A stretch of DNA of 64,000 nucleotides from positions 5,118,436 through 5,182,435 of the forward strand of contig OY848919.1 of the NCBI GenBank assembly GCA_963693285.1, given 5' to 3'. Below, in pieces: positions 10,654-20,834 of this stretch. The notes below the pieces were generated by a model that saw only the letters and a list, made by a program, of their open reading frames with translations, did not search any database and had not been told where the DNA came from. Each line of letters opens with the position of its first letter. Within the stretch, counting starts at the first letter, position 1. The DNA comes from Xestospongia muta (taxonomy: Eukaryota > Porifera > Demospongiae > Haplosclerida > Petrosiidae). The position numbers were made by a program, and so were the translations under genes.

Positions 10654-10905
10654 AAACTGGTCATTTCACATTTACTCACATCAAAACTATACTGATACAT
10701 GACATATCTTATAGATTATGTTCCAGAGTTTTGTTATAGAGTTTAAGAATTAGAATTAATATAGATTTTGTTAATTAGAAGAAGTGGTAGCAGAAATATT
10801 TAAAGTAAACAAAATACTGTTATTATATTTAATGTTGCTAAATGTATTACTATATATAGACATATTTGTCACTTGTAGTAGTAAGAGTCCCTTTTTATTT
10901 TTAGA

Positions 10906-11048
10906 CAGCCGATACTGACATTAAAAATTGTAAAAAAGGTACCACTGTAGTAGAAGAGGAGAGTCTTCAAGGACAAAAATGCAAAGCTCCATTAAAAGAG
11001 GTTCTTAAGATCTCAGATCTCTCTCTATTATTGATGTTCTACCTCAGA
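10906..11048 (+). CDS. Candidate alternative downstream exon
   Basis: After TTTATTTTTAG, an open segment reads TADTDIKNCKKGTTVVEEES, then a Lys-rich part and LSLLLMFYLRN, before a GTGAGT donor (or NVS and a stop). Phase 0 fits the GTAGAT alternative donor in the exon at 10523-10653. Function unknown. Confidence 0.3.
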
Positions 11049-11049
11049 A

Positions 11050-12355
11050 ATGTGAGTTAGTTGCTATTCTGCTTACACTATTGTATGGGACGTAGAAATT
11101 ATACAGGTTGTGGTGTGTGCTTTCCAACTGTTGTAAACTGTTGTTAATGTGTTGTGATATAGTCTACTTAAGCATGACATAATTCTAACAAATCATTGAA
11201 GTACATCTTCAATGATAAAATACATAAGACAGTACAAGAGATCTTTTTGCTGTATTTTTGTACTCATTACTGGCTTCATGATTTTTATCATTTTAATAAT
11301 GCATTGTCTTTATTCCAAGAAAGGATTCAGTGGATTCTATTTTTTACTCTGCCTTCATATTGTTGTATAAAGATGTTTTATAATTAGTCTCTCTTAAATG
11401 CTAAATAGAAGGCATAGTTGTATTTGATGTGTTAGTCACCCTAGAGTCAGATTTATTGCATTTAAAAGAAAATACAAATACTTGATAACTAACCACGCCT
11501 ACATTAATAAAGGCTTGAATATTTTTTCTAACATCTGCAAATCGAATCAAACTAACAAACTAGACTAACTTGTACCTTAATAGTCCTCTAGTTATTGACC
11601 ATATAAAACTAAGTATAAAACACTATAGCTAAAGAGGGTCTCTTACAAACCTTAATCATAAGCAGATGAAGCACTTACAGTGGAATAAAGTTGGAATATA
11701 CTGCATCATTTTTTGTTCATGTTTGGTCAATGATTGTTCAGCTATCATGGTACACTTGTCACTTATTATAGTTGTAAATATCATTCACATGTCATTTAGT
11801 AGTATAGGGCACAATATCCTTCACCTATAAAGTACCAAATAGGTCACATATCCTAATACTATCCTACTCCCATTATTGATGACCTATGAGGGGCATATCC
11901 TGAACCCATTCTTCTCTCATTATTGATAACCAATGAAGCAATAATCACTTGTTGGTTCTAGTGTAATAAGCTAAACATCTTTAGTATTAACTATAAAAGT
12001 AAACTGTATAATGATAACTACATAATGTTACTCAAAACAACTCAAACCCATGTGGGCAAAATGTCATTTGCTTTTTCTCTCAAGGAATAAAGACCAGTTA
12101 TTCTTTCTTTCATTTGTCTCTTTGATTGTGCTGACTTTCACAATTGGATCTGTAGAAGTGGTAGCAGCACCTACAAAGTACAATAAAATCTTAACTTCTT
12201 AAAGTAGAAACTTACCTCTGATGTCCTTCTCAGGCTTTAATGCCTTTACTTCTTTGACAAGACAAGTACAATTTGATTGTTATTACTTTGGTAACTTTTG
12301 CAAAAATAAAATTGCAAAGTGTTAAATATACAGTAGAATGAAGCCTACCCATCTT
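11050..12355. other. Gene-poor AT-rich stretch
   Basis: No exon with both splice sites and no repeat longer than a few units was found. The only sizeable ORF (11196-11387) is AT-rich and lacks protein-like composition. I see nothing supportable in it. Confidence 0.3.
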
Positions 12356-13132
12356 CTATTTGCCATCCTTCAAAGTTTTCTTTTTCCGCAAAAAGCATTT
12401 TATAAACTCATCTAGTTTCTTGCTGTAATAATATAAATGAATTTAACAAAAAGAGTACATTGAACTTATGCGGCATGTTGTTCATGTTGTTCTTGACAGC
12501 TTGTACATATAACTCTGAAGAAGTGGCTATACTTTGGAGTTGTTCATTGTCACCTGTATAAATATAATAAATCAAGCACTTAACATGTAGAAGACAGTTT
12601 AACCATGACATGTTTCATTAGAGTCTTGTTCAATAAACTGAGTTTGTTCAAAATATTCTAAACAAGTTAACATAGTTTGATGTTCATCTGTTTCTCCTAT
12701 ATCAAAAATGTACCTATTACAATATATATAGTAATATACACTGACCTTGAATCATTTCTTTGGAAAAGTTGTTTGGATGTTTTGTGTAGTCTCATTTGAG
12801 TATTCTTGTAACAGGAATTTCAGGTGGTTCTAAATGGGTATGTAACATTGGTGAGTTTACATGTAATAAAACATGTATTATTACATATAATAATACATGT
12901 TATAATACATTATAATACATAATAAAAATACATAATAATACATATTATTATTATTAAATATATAGGTACACAATGTTATTTTACAGAAACAGCTGGGCTT
13001 ACCATAATTGACTAGTGTAGCAGTTTTTACCTTTTCATAAGAGTGACCTATTTTAGCGAGCGATGATTTCATCCTTTTAGTGCTTGCCAGGTCATTATCA
13101 GAATCGGAACTGTAAAACATATGCCTTGCCAT
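12356..13132 (-). pseudogene. Five-exon gene with one in-frame TGA, unrecognised
   Basis: On the minus strand, exons 13132-13013, 12829-12746, 12696-12604, 12553-12476 and 12422-12356 all join in a single consistent phase. The product starts MARHMFYSSDSDNDLASTKR and continues with KIGHSYEKVKTATLVNYGEP, ETDEHQTMLTCLEYFEQTQF and NEQLQSIATSSELYVQAVKN, ending KKKTLKDGK. Exon 2 has one internal TGA after VTRILK, possibly CGA to TGA by CpG decay. A further ATG at 13215 opens another frame (MADSILESYFSDDFEKEV), so the true start may be upstream with a frameshift. It is charged and probably nuclear or cytosolic; no domain is recognised. It lies head-to-head with the ORF at 13315, about 100-180 bp apart. 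Confidence 0.45.
12858..12962. repeat. AT-rich simple repeat in an intron
   Basis: Degenerate ACATGTAATA / TAATACAT units on both strands fill about 100 bp within the first intron of the minus-strand gene. Confidence 0.6.
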
Positions 13133-13314
13133 TGAATCTCATGTTCAAGAATGGTGATGTTACTTCTTTCTCAAAATCATCACTGAAGTAGCTTTCTAAA
13201 ATTGAATCTGCCATTGTACAAATACAAAATCTCTACACTTTGACTTCACACCTCAGCCACGAGGTAGGCAGTAGGAGGGTATTAACAAGTAGGTGTGGCA
13301 CCCAATTTCACAAA

Positions 13315-13467
13315 ATGGAGGCCAGATTGACTTCACGCACTCCAGTTAAGAATGGGCATATGTCATGACGATTTCTCATATTTTGTCCTTACTGTGAAAA
13401 CCATGTTGGTATTAAAACATACATAAAGCATAAAAGACTTTATTTTTGTGAAGATAGTAAAAGATGA
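13315..13467 (+). pseudogene. Zinc-finger-like ORF fragment with one in-frame TGA
   Basis: From ATG at 13315 one frame reads MEARLTSRTPVKNGHMS, a TGA, then RFLIFCPYCENHVGIKTYIK, HKRLYFCEDSKR and a stop at 13465. The CPYC...H...H spacing looks like a small zinc-binding finger. Similar short fingers precede transposase-like ORFs in some animal DNA transposons (recollection, not checked), so this and the divergent minus-strand gene may be a decayed two-gene element. The ORF at 13513-13818 (STNDIGRIPPKIYSTYCFVP...) may be a further part, but no join is convincing. Confidence 0.4.
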
Positions 13468-13819
13468 GCTCAGAAACTGCAAATCTTCATCAAATTATTT
13501 CCACACCACCTAGTGAAACGATTCAGGGAACTCTGTCATTTGTCTTTAGTCAAGTCAGTATATCTTGAAAGTATATTGTTATTACTCTCTGAAGGAATAT
13601 CTTCAACAAATGATATTGGTAGAATTCCACCTAAGATTTATTCCACATATTGTTTTGTTCCAATTCACTTCATTAAAGAATGTTGTTCCTATCTTAGAAC
13701 CATTATCAATGGAACATCTTCAGATTGTGCTACTCATAGAATAAATTTATTTTTAGTTTATTATTTGTCTTTTTATGTACTAGACTATACATTCAATAGT
13801 TTGTCTTACTGCAAGTAAC

Positions 13820-14406
13820 ATCAATATTGATATGAAGTTTAGTTAATGTAATATTATTAGTTTGTATAATTATTGTATATATAATCATTCATATTATTAT
13901 GACAAACTACATATATGATAGATGCCAAAGATATCAACTATCATTAACACTATCATGACAGACCAAAAGGTGATAACAACTGCTACATGTCAGGTCACCA
14001 TTATGTTCAGGATATCTCACTTTGAATTATCCTACACAAAACCAATTCAATAATTTTTCAGGATTAGTTCAATGTTTTCTAGTGTTATATTTTGGGGGGG
14101 GCTCACACCATAACTATGTGATGAATATGCAGACACAAATGTACACATAATGCAGAAACTATGTTTGATATAATCACAATCAGTATTACCAACATTAATT
14201 TAAAATGTACCAAAGTATTTCCTTCACTCATCATTTACCATAACAAATTCCTTAGCTATTTCAACAAAATCACACTCATTAGTTAGCATTTGTGTACATG
14301 AAGGACCAGACAATTGTTAAGCCATTTTCTGTCATCGTGGCCTGCAAATATGTCAAAACGTTTGACAGTTTCATTAACACCAATAAGATTAACTTAGATT
14401 CTTTTT
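13820..14406. other. Non-coding stretch with a G run
   Basis: No exon is supported. A run of about nine G at 14093-14101 is unusual for this AT-rich region. The stretch ends at the boundary of the 7-kb tandem duplication. Confidence 0.3.
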
Positions 14407-14869
14407 GTGGGGTAAGTAGCAATCAATAAAAATTTGGAGGGCTGAGCCCCCTTTTTCTAAATATTGGGGGTTCTAGCCCCTCCAGCCCCCTCCTTCAGCC
14501 TCCTATATATGTTAATTCTTTAATCACCACATCCATGTTCCTAGTTTCTATAGGTATCATATATACATAGCAAACATGCCAGAGAGTAAGATCAAGCATG
14601 CTTTTGATACAATGCAGGTGTAAGAAAAAAATAGCTAATTGTGTGCAGGCTGTTTATGTGAGGTATAGTAATGTGTCAGAAATATCCTATTGCATGCATA
14701 TGGCAAGGAAAGTGAAAATGCTAAGAAAAAATAATTAAGATGTTAGAGTATTCTAGGCACTTGTCCCTGTATATGCATTAATTTTCAGCTCTTTTTGAGG
14801 TTGCTTACATTTGACCTAAATATAGAACTTACAAATTTAAAATTTTATACTAAATTAAAAAAAATGAAA

Positions 14870-14982
14870 TATGAATACTCATATATCTTATCAAAAGAGT
14901 GTTATATTTAAAGTAGGACAGAGCAACAATGACAGCAACAATAAAAGTAGTTAGAGATGAAATAAGAAAGCAGTTCCTGAAG
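14870..14982 (-). pseudogene. Frameshifted ancestral tail exon of DOMON gene B
   Basis: After TTTATTTCAG on the minus strand, CTTCAGGAACTGCTTTC matches the start of copy A's last exon, but one base is missing within the next 25 bp. In the expected phase it gives SGTAFLFHL and a stop instead of a hydrophobic GPI-like tail. An alternative transcript that skipped exon 4 would therefore make a short, tail-less and presumably soluble protein. The same relic is present in copy C near 21955. Confidence 0.45.
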
Positions 14983-15054
14983 CTGAAATAAAAGAATAAC
15001 ATCACCTTAAATACCTTTTTATATGCAGTGTTAATATACATTACCTTGTTTGTT

Positions 15055-15907
15055 TCAGATACTAATCAGCATTCCAATGAAAATGGAGAGTGTTGTAATG
15101 GTCAGAAACTCAACTTTACCAGAATAAGATGAAGGACAGGAAGAAGGAGAGGGAGAGGGAAGAGTAGTCCCTGAAGATAAAAATTAAAGATCAGCTAAAT
15201 TAACTAAAAAAATTATATATCATGAGATATTATTTGGTGTAATGCTGCATAATTTTATGTATACTTACTTTGGCAATTGTTTGGCAAACAAATTGGAATA
15301 TTAAATACATCAAAAAGTGTACCTCTTGATACTGGAGTAAAAGGAGATGTGAAATTAGACACATTTCCATCATAAGTCCAAAAAACAAATCGACAGATAT
15401 CAAGATCAACATCTTGAGTTTTATCAGAGCTAACAATAGGACGTGTGAATGAAGCTGTTAAAATTCCATTGCATAGGGAGGTTGATGTTTGTGTAAGATC
15501 TTGCTGTGTATCATAGACAGCACGTTCCCTGATTATCAACCATCTATGTAAGACAACAAATGAGTTAGTGTATCTAATCATTAAAATACATTAATAGACC
15601 TGTCTTCCACAAAGCTTTGCCCTTTCCGATTGTCTCCAGCAAGGATAAAATCTGCCTCAGTTCTTACAAGCTAAACAAACATCTTAATAAAATAGATATT
15701 ATTACTTACGTTTGCGATTGAAGAATTGTAAAAACCAATACCAATGAATTGATTGCCTTTACTTGGAGCAGACATAGTAAACCTCACGTATGCATCATTA
15801 GCACTCCAACTCAGATCAAATGATGAGTTAGTAAGATTACCACTACATTGAGCAGTAGTAACAGTCAACAGGGCAGCTAGACTGATAATCTGCAACACTC
15901 CAAACAT
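15055..15907 (-). CDS. DOMON-domain GPI-anchored protein (copy B)
   Basis: Exons 15907-15710, 15670-15600, 15543-15269 and 15170-15055 (stop 15057-15055) give 219 aa; introns are 39, 56 and 98 bp. The signal peptide ends TTAQ, followed by CSGNLTNSSFDLSWSANDAY, ADFILAGDNRKGQSFVED, VYDTQQDLTQTSTSL and TRPIVSSDKTQDVDLDICRF, a DOMON domain. Exon 4 adds a Pro/Ser-rich linker (LPSPSPSSCPSSYSG) and a terminal hydrophobic segment (VEFLTITTLSIFIGMLISI) ending at the stop. This looks like a GPI signal with the omega site near SYSG. Several NxS/T sites support secretion. Nearly identical to copy C (unit 2). The likely role, surface haem or sugar binding, is inferred from the family. Confidence 0.8.
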
Positions 15908-16028
15908 TGTGTTTCAATAGTTCTAGTATAGATGATAATGGCAAAAGAAGTTACGGGTGAAAAATTCCAGTCATGAGTTTATAGTCAATGTAGACATCCA
16001 ATAGGATTTAAGCACGTAGTAAGTATGA

Positions 16029-16040
16029 AGTGGTGCCACT
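16029..16040. promoter_or_regulatory. Conserved upstream palindrome of DOMON gene B
   Basis: AGTGGTGCCACT lies 122 bp upstream of the ATG, followed by TTTTACGCTATGT. It occupies the same position as the palindromes of copies A, C and D. The two central bases vary between copies while both arms are kept. Confidence 0.45.
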
Positions 16041-16546
16041 TTTTACGCTATGTGCATGCTCTACAATAATATTTTTACAACCAATTTTGTAAGTTAATTG
16101 GGCAATTCAATAGAATCTAGTAGTCATGTATATTACTCACAATCTAATTTGTTAGTATTGTATTGTATTTTCATTAGGAATATATTAGTGTTAATTATGT
16201 AGGGATGGTATAATGTTCTATCTCCTTATTATTATTATTATTTTTTTATACAATGGTAAACTACTTAATAATTCAAAATATAGGAACATATATTTTCACA
16301 TGAAGTATATGCTTTGGCGAGTCTTATTTCAAGTGCTTTTAAAAGTGAAAGTCTGGTCTGGTTTACTTGAAGTGTCATCTGTGAGATGTGCCAATTTTAT
16401 GAATTATATCATATTCACAAGTAATGTACTATAAGGATGCATTCAAAGATTATTATAAGATAAGACAAATCTGATCTCATTAAGAAACAGGAAAAAAATT
16501 TACTGAAAAAAGAAGACAGTCAATACCTCTTAGTTACACACACACA

Positions 16547-16789
16547 CACTGTAAAAATTGATTTGTTGATTTAACTAATATATTGTTATACAGGTTGCAT
16601 GTAGAAAAATTAGAGTAATGTAAAAGTAAACTTAACACTGTTTTTACTACTAATGCACTACAGCTGCACAAACAGTAGTACGTTAGTAATAAAAACAATG
16701 TTATATTTACTTTCACATCATATTAAGTTTATTACATGCAACCTGTATAACAATATATTAGTTAAATCAACAAATCAATTTTTACAGTG
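16547..16789. mobile_element. Palindromic MITE with empty site in unit 2
   Basis: CACTGTAAAAATTGATTTGT opens the element and its exact reverse complement closes it. The first 57 bp of each arm are identical, and weaker complementarity continues to the centre, so the whole 243 bp can fold back. Unit 2 has an uninterrupted CA repeat at the equivalent place (23501-23515), showing that insertion followed the duplication (or excision from unit 2). Related copies lie at 44226-44357 (left arm lost) and 55228-55440; degenerate ones may lie near 24280-24420 and 35465-35580. Confidence 0.85.
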
Positions 16790-16859
16790 CACACACATAT
16801 ATATATAACTTATTCTAATATACACAAATTTAACCTGTAATATTAATAAAAAACATATT

Positions 16860-17162
16860 CTGAAGATAATTGAATAATTTATAATTCAAATAAAAATAAT
16901 ATAAACAAGAAAATAAATCTCCACAAAGCCTAAAGTAGGAATGCCAGCATTGACATCCCTCCATATCAATGGCATGAAGTTTTGCTGCAACATGCAGTAG
17001 TATGAAGCAAACAGTTCCATAAGATGTCTAAAGAAAAGTTTGTTTAGTTAAATAGAAAGTTAGGCTTATCTTGAAAGAATGTACTTACAATGTAGTAAAA
17101 TATAGCCTTAAATATAAAAATTGTGTTCAGGTTCTTCTGTGTGGTTACAATGAAGAGATTTT
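16860..17162 (-). pseudogene. Candidate membrane-protein exons (unit 1 copy)
   Basis: On the minus strand an open segment IVTTQKNLNTIFIFKAIFYY ends at 17099 with a GTAAGT donor. After CTTTTCTTTAG a second exon from 17027 continues in phase: TSYGTVCFILLHVAAKLHAI, then MEGCQCWHSYFRLCGDLF and a Cys/Tyr-rich part. The join gives one or two hydrophobic helices and a Cys cluster. No in-frame ATG exists upstream in this copy, because a TGA closes the frame first, so it may start in an undetected exon or be dead. Not recognised. Confidence 0.35.
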
Positions 17163-17782
17163 TATATAGTCATTCCTTGTTTGAGGGCTTGTTTGAGGTG
17201 CTTTTATACCGCCATCCCAACGCTATATGAATTTTTTAGAACTTTTTTCTTATTAGGAACTAATGTACTGGCTGACACTCGGCAGTCACATGGTTAATTG
17301 TAAGAACAATGAACATTCTGTGTAATATCTCAATAATTAGACAAACAATTTTCATGGACATTGGGCCTATATGTAATTGTGTTTGGATTAGTATTAACGT
17401 TTAGAAAAATTTCAGAAATTTATAAACTGAATATTATAGCCAGAGAGTTAAAGAGGCTATAACTGACATCACACTGTTCATGTCATCGGTTGCTATATAT
17501 GTCCTTTGATGGTCTATAGTGTACAGGGTTTAATATTTTTAATACCTGGGAATCACAGTCAGTTAGCCCCACGATTTGTTTTGGACTATTTGTGAGTGCA
17601 ATAAACAAAATCAGTTTCATACCCTTTACTAAAATGCATGCATGTAGCAACAATGAATTTCAATAACCATAACCTTGTTCATAGCTTACTTCTCTGCCTC
17701 CATTTGTAGCACTCTCCACACATGCTTTCCAATTGTTTTAGGTTTAGTTAGTACTAAACAGTAAAGTCAGTATCATTCAAAG

Positions 17783-17783
17783 C

Positions 17784-17812
<29 letters not shown>
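17783..17812. repeat. (TA)n microsatellite, about 15 units
   Basis: A pure TA run of about 30 bp. The equivalent run in unit 2 (24942-25021) is about 80 bp, so the locus changed length after duplication. Confidence 0.9.
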
Positions 17813-17814
<2 letters not shown>

Positions 17815-18871
17815 ACACGATCTTTTCAAATATTTTCTATTTGATTCAAAAACAAAGCATCAGAAAACTTAGATAATATAAAGATATATCCATTTTGGCA
17901 GATTAGTAATGTAAGCTATTTGATATCAAAAAGATGATAGAACTCTTCAATGGCTGGATCATTTATAGACACTAATGCACAAGGTAATGAGATGGAGTCT
18001 TGCCCTCTACCTACTGATCATAAAGACAATTGAATGTAAATGCAGATACTTTGTCTTAACAAGATCACTAGTAGTGTTTGCACAAAATACTTTGTCACAA
18101 GAGAAGGTAATTAGCACGACAATTAAAGTAGCTATTTGAGACTGTTAAAATGTTTCTGTAGTTTTCCACTAATTCTTTTATAAATATATACTTTATACTA
18201 TTAGGTTTAATTGAGTAAGTTTCAGTATATCTTGTGTATTGTTTGGTGAAATATCCTTTCAATAGTTTAGAATCTTGTTTTTTTAGTAATGTAAGGACTT
18301 GTATCTTTCTGTTTATTTGTAAACGTTATTTCTGTGATTTGAGTTTCATTCTGTTTCTGTGGTTTAAGTTTATTTCTACTTTCTTTAAAAGAGGTTTTTG
18401 AGTCTCAGTACTTGTCCCTTATATCCATATATATTAAATAAATGACACTAGAGCCTGTAATTTGGTATTGGACAAATGATATAAAATAGACTTTGACAAA
18501 AGTAAATTTAGTGCATAAATTCACCTACCTCTTTATTTCTTAATTGTTATAACTTTAGAAAGAAGATGTCTCTTCAAAGGATCAGCTACGTAGGAAAGAT
18601 TTTATTATCATAACAACAGAGAGAATTGATAGTTGGACATAAAAGTTGGATACGAGGTTTCCCTGATTTCTCACTGATTTCAGAAATATGCGGAAGACTA
18701 ACTGAGCATACGGATACGTAATATACAGGGATTTACGGTGATTTTCTAGTTTGCCTCACCTCCTCCAGAAGTGATTTAGATACATAGGTTGGAGAATATA
18801 TTTAATTGTTTATATCACCTGTGTTATTATATAAATTTATCAGAGGGTGTGGTTCTGGACACTATCTGTCA

Positions 18872-18878
18872 TATAAAA
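18872..18878 (+). promoter_or_regulatory. TATA box of the 59-aa gene
   Basis: TATAAAA sits 41 bp before the ATG at 18919, the usual place for a core promoter followed by a short 5' UTR. Confidence 0.4.
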
Positions 18879-18918
18879 ATCACATGTATTGTGTGTTCCT
18901 TGTTCTAAACACAGAAAG

Positions 18919-19234
18919 ATGGCTGCACATATAGATAACCTAATTTTAGTGGACCCAGAAGTGGCTGACCTTAGTTGGGAAAATTTAGTATGTATTGACT
19001 AATTCTATATCATACTCACAAGTGTGTACTGGAACACTCTTCTTCATTAAGATATAGTTCAATCTTGTTCATACTCTTTATCATTTATATCTTTTGTATA
19101 ATATACAAAAGATATTTATACAGATCCAGAGCAGTGACAGTGAATGCTGCCATGCAGTGGTTGTGTTAGATAAAAAGACTGATCTTTGCATTAATTGTTA
19201 CCAGCCAGAATTGGATCTCTATGAACTACAATGA
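18919..19234 (+). CDS. Small two-exon Cys-containing acidic protein (59 aa)
   Basis: Exon 1 (18919-18987) reads MAAHIDNLILVDPEVADLSW, then ENL, and ends at a GTATGT donor; exon 2 (19124-19234) follows TATTTATACAG and reads IQSSDSECCHAVVVLDKKTD, then LCINCYQPELDLYELQ and TGA. The phase is 0 and both splice sites are consensus. ECCHAV and LCINC give a C-C-H...C-x-x-C pattern that could bind zinc. A TATA box precedes it and AATAAA follows at 19282. Decayed exon-2 copies at 38.4 and 50.9 kb suggest a formerly larger family. The whole gene is missing from unit 2 of the tandem duplication. No family recognised. Confidence 0.6.
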
Positions 19235-19281
19235 GTCTTCTATTCTTACATTATATTACTTAGTGATATTAGATGAATATA

Positions 19282-19287
19282 AATAAA
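19282..19287 (+). terminator. Poly(A) signal of the 59-aa gene
   Basis: AATAAA lies 48 bp after the stop codon of the 59-aa gene, within the usual range for a cleavage and polyadenylation signal. Confidence 0.45.
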
Positions 19288-19831
19288 GTCATAGTATTTA
19301 ATTATAATAGTGCTACTTTAGAACATCTTTTAAACGCTATATCAATGATAAGTTTATTGTCATGACAAAAAGTCATTATAAGTTTTAAATTTTGATTTAG
19401 CTTGCTGTAATTACAAAGCTCTATATACACTTAATATGTCTTAAAATGTAACTGAATCAATCACTAATTATTATGATGTTTGCAATTTTATATTTGCCCT
19501 ATAATAATTATGCTTTTATAACCAGTGCAACAAAATTCCTGTTTTGTGAATATTACCTTTTTAGTAAATATATTCAGAGTACACACATAATAATTTTAGT
19601 TCAATTGAGAACATATTAGAGGCTCTTGAGCACATTAAAAGCAGGGATCATAATATATGTATATATCTTTTATTGCATTAAGTTGCATTATATCATAGAG
19701 TCAATGACATAATAAAACTTCACACAATAAAAATACGCACATGTATTATGACTAGTGCTTATAGTCTAGTACTTATATGGCATAAAATCAAACACCAATT
19801 AAGCTACTACCATGACAACTGAAATGATGAG

Positions 19832-19975
19832 AATGATCCATTTGCCTCTGACGAAGACAAGAAAGAAATTGAGAACAATGAAGCCTGTATCAATGAAGAG
19901 GAGAGCAGTACATATCAAGCTAAAATAAGGTTACCTTCAGTTTGTGTATTTTCTCATATAAGAGGTTTGATTTAG
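19832..19975 (+). pseudogene. Acidic terminal exon, truncated copy (unit 1)
   Basis: After ATGATGAG an open segment reads NDPFASDEDKKEIENNEACI, then NEEESS and unrelated residues up to a TAG. In unit 2 the same exon ends RYDEDI with a TAG (26584) and an AATAAA follows. Here about 190 bp that include that natural end are missing, so this copy runs into the dispersed repeat. Confidence 0.3.
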
Positions 19976-20250
19976 GCAATAAAATGATAGGGTTAGAAAA
20001 TTATTTCAATCACCTAATAATAATCGGTACCTCTGCATTAAATTCATTTATAACATTAGATTTGGCCTCAGACTAACACGCAAAACGAACATTAGCTAGT
20101 ACCTAGTCCTGTGCCTTTCACATTAACATTGCACTCAAGCTCTCCTGCTCAGTCTGCAGAAGAACTGAGATGGTAGCTTTAGAGCATTATATTCACTTCT
20201 CTCAGTATACATTAGCCCTCTTGAGGTTGCTCATCTGCCATGTCTTTTGT
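19940..20250. repeat. Dispersed repeat, copy 2 (unit 1)
   Basis: Same order of words as at 3690-3960 (GTTAGAAAAT, CCTCTGCATTAAATTC, TACCTAGTCCTGTGCC, AACTGAGATGGTAGC). Nearly identical to the copy at 26765-27100 in unit 2 because both lie inside the tandem duplication. Confidence 0.6.
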
Positions 20251-20589
20251 TGTGACCAAATTGTACAGCTTAATATGAATATAGGTTATATCAGATAAAT
20301 CTTGAGTTGGCAAGTTTATATAATTTATTTTTTTATATAGATAGACCTATAATAATATATAATTATAGGGGACACATATACACTTGCAAGTCTTGCATAT
20401 AACTTATATATTGTAATAATAATTATGTAATTATGTATTATCTGTACCTGTTGTAGTATGACATATACCATTGGTATGTATACTTATTTGGGAAGAATCA
20501 CGTTTTGTCGTTTTTAATAAAGTTAGGAGAATTAACTGCTGAAGTTTCAAATATTGTTCAACAATTGCCTTGTAGTTTTTAGAGCTCTC

Positions 20590-20834
20590 TTTAATAAATC
20601 CATAACTTTGTAAAGGTACAATCTTGATTAAGTAAGGTTAACAATAATTTGTATTATTGTAATAAATTTAAGTAACAAATTATAATTTTATGTGAGAAAC
20701 ATTAAATATTCTATAGTGATGAAATCAACATTTCTCAAGCTGAAACTATATATGATACTGGAAAAACTAAATATACCACATGGAAACATATATGGATATT
20801 TAGTATGTTGTTTTATAATGGTTTCCATACAATG
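20590..20834. other. Unit-1-specific segment
   Basis: Between shared blocks that end CATAACT and resume ATGGATAAATGTTA, unit 1 has about 240 bp that do not match the ~510 bp at the same place in unit 2 (27445-27950). One or both units were altered after duplication. The ORF at 20692-20913 crosses the boundary and is not considered real. Confidence 0.4.

Noticed and set aside
12746..13467. In-frame TGA codons as selenocysteine
   Set aside because: No SECIS-like structure was seen in the 3' regions and neither TGA sits in a redox-like motif; simple nonsense mutation is more likely.
14850..15041. 63-aa minus-strand ORF (and its copy at 21825-22010) as a separate gene
   Set aside because: It overlaps the frameshifted ancestral tail exon of DOMON B/C plus intron sequence, in a non-coding frame.
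15230..15436. 68-aa ORF (also 22199-22405 and 34149-34331)
   Set aside because: Alternative-frame shadow of DOMON exon 3, repeated because the gene is repeated.
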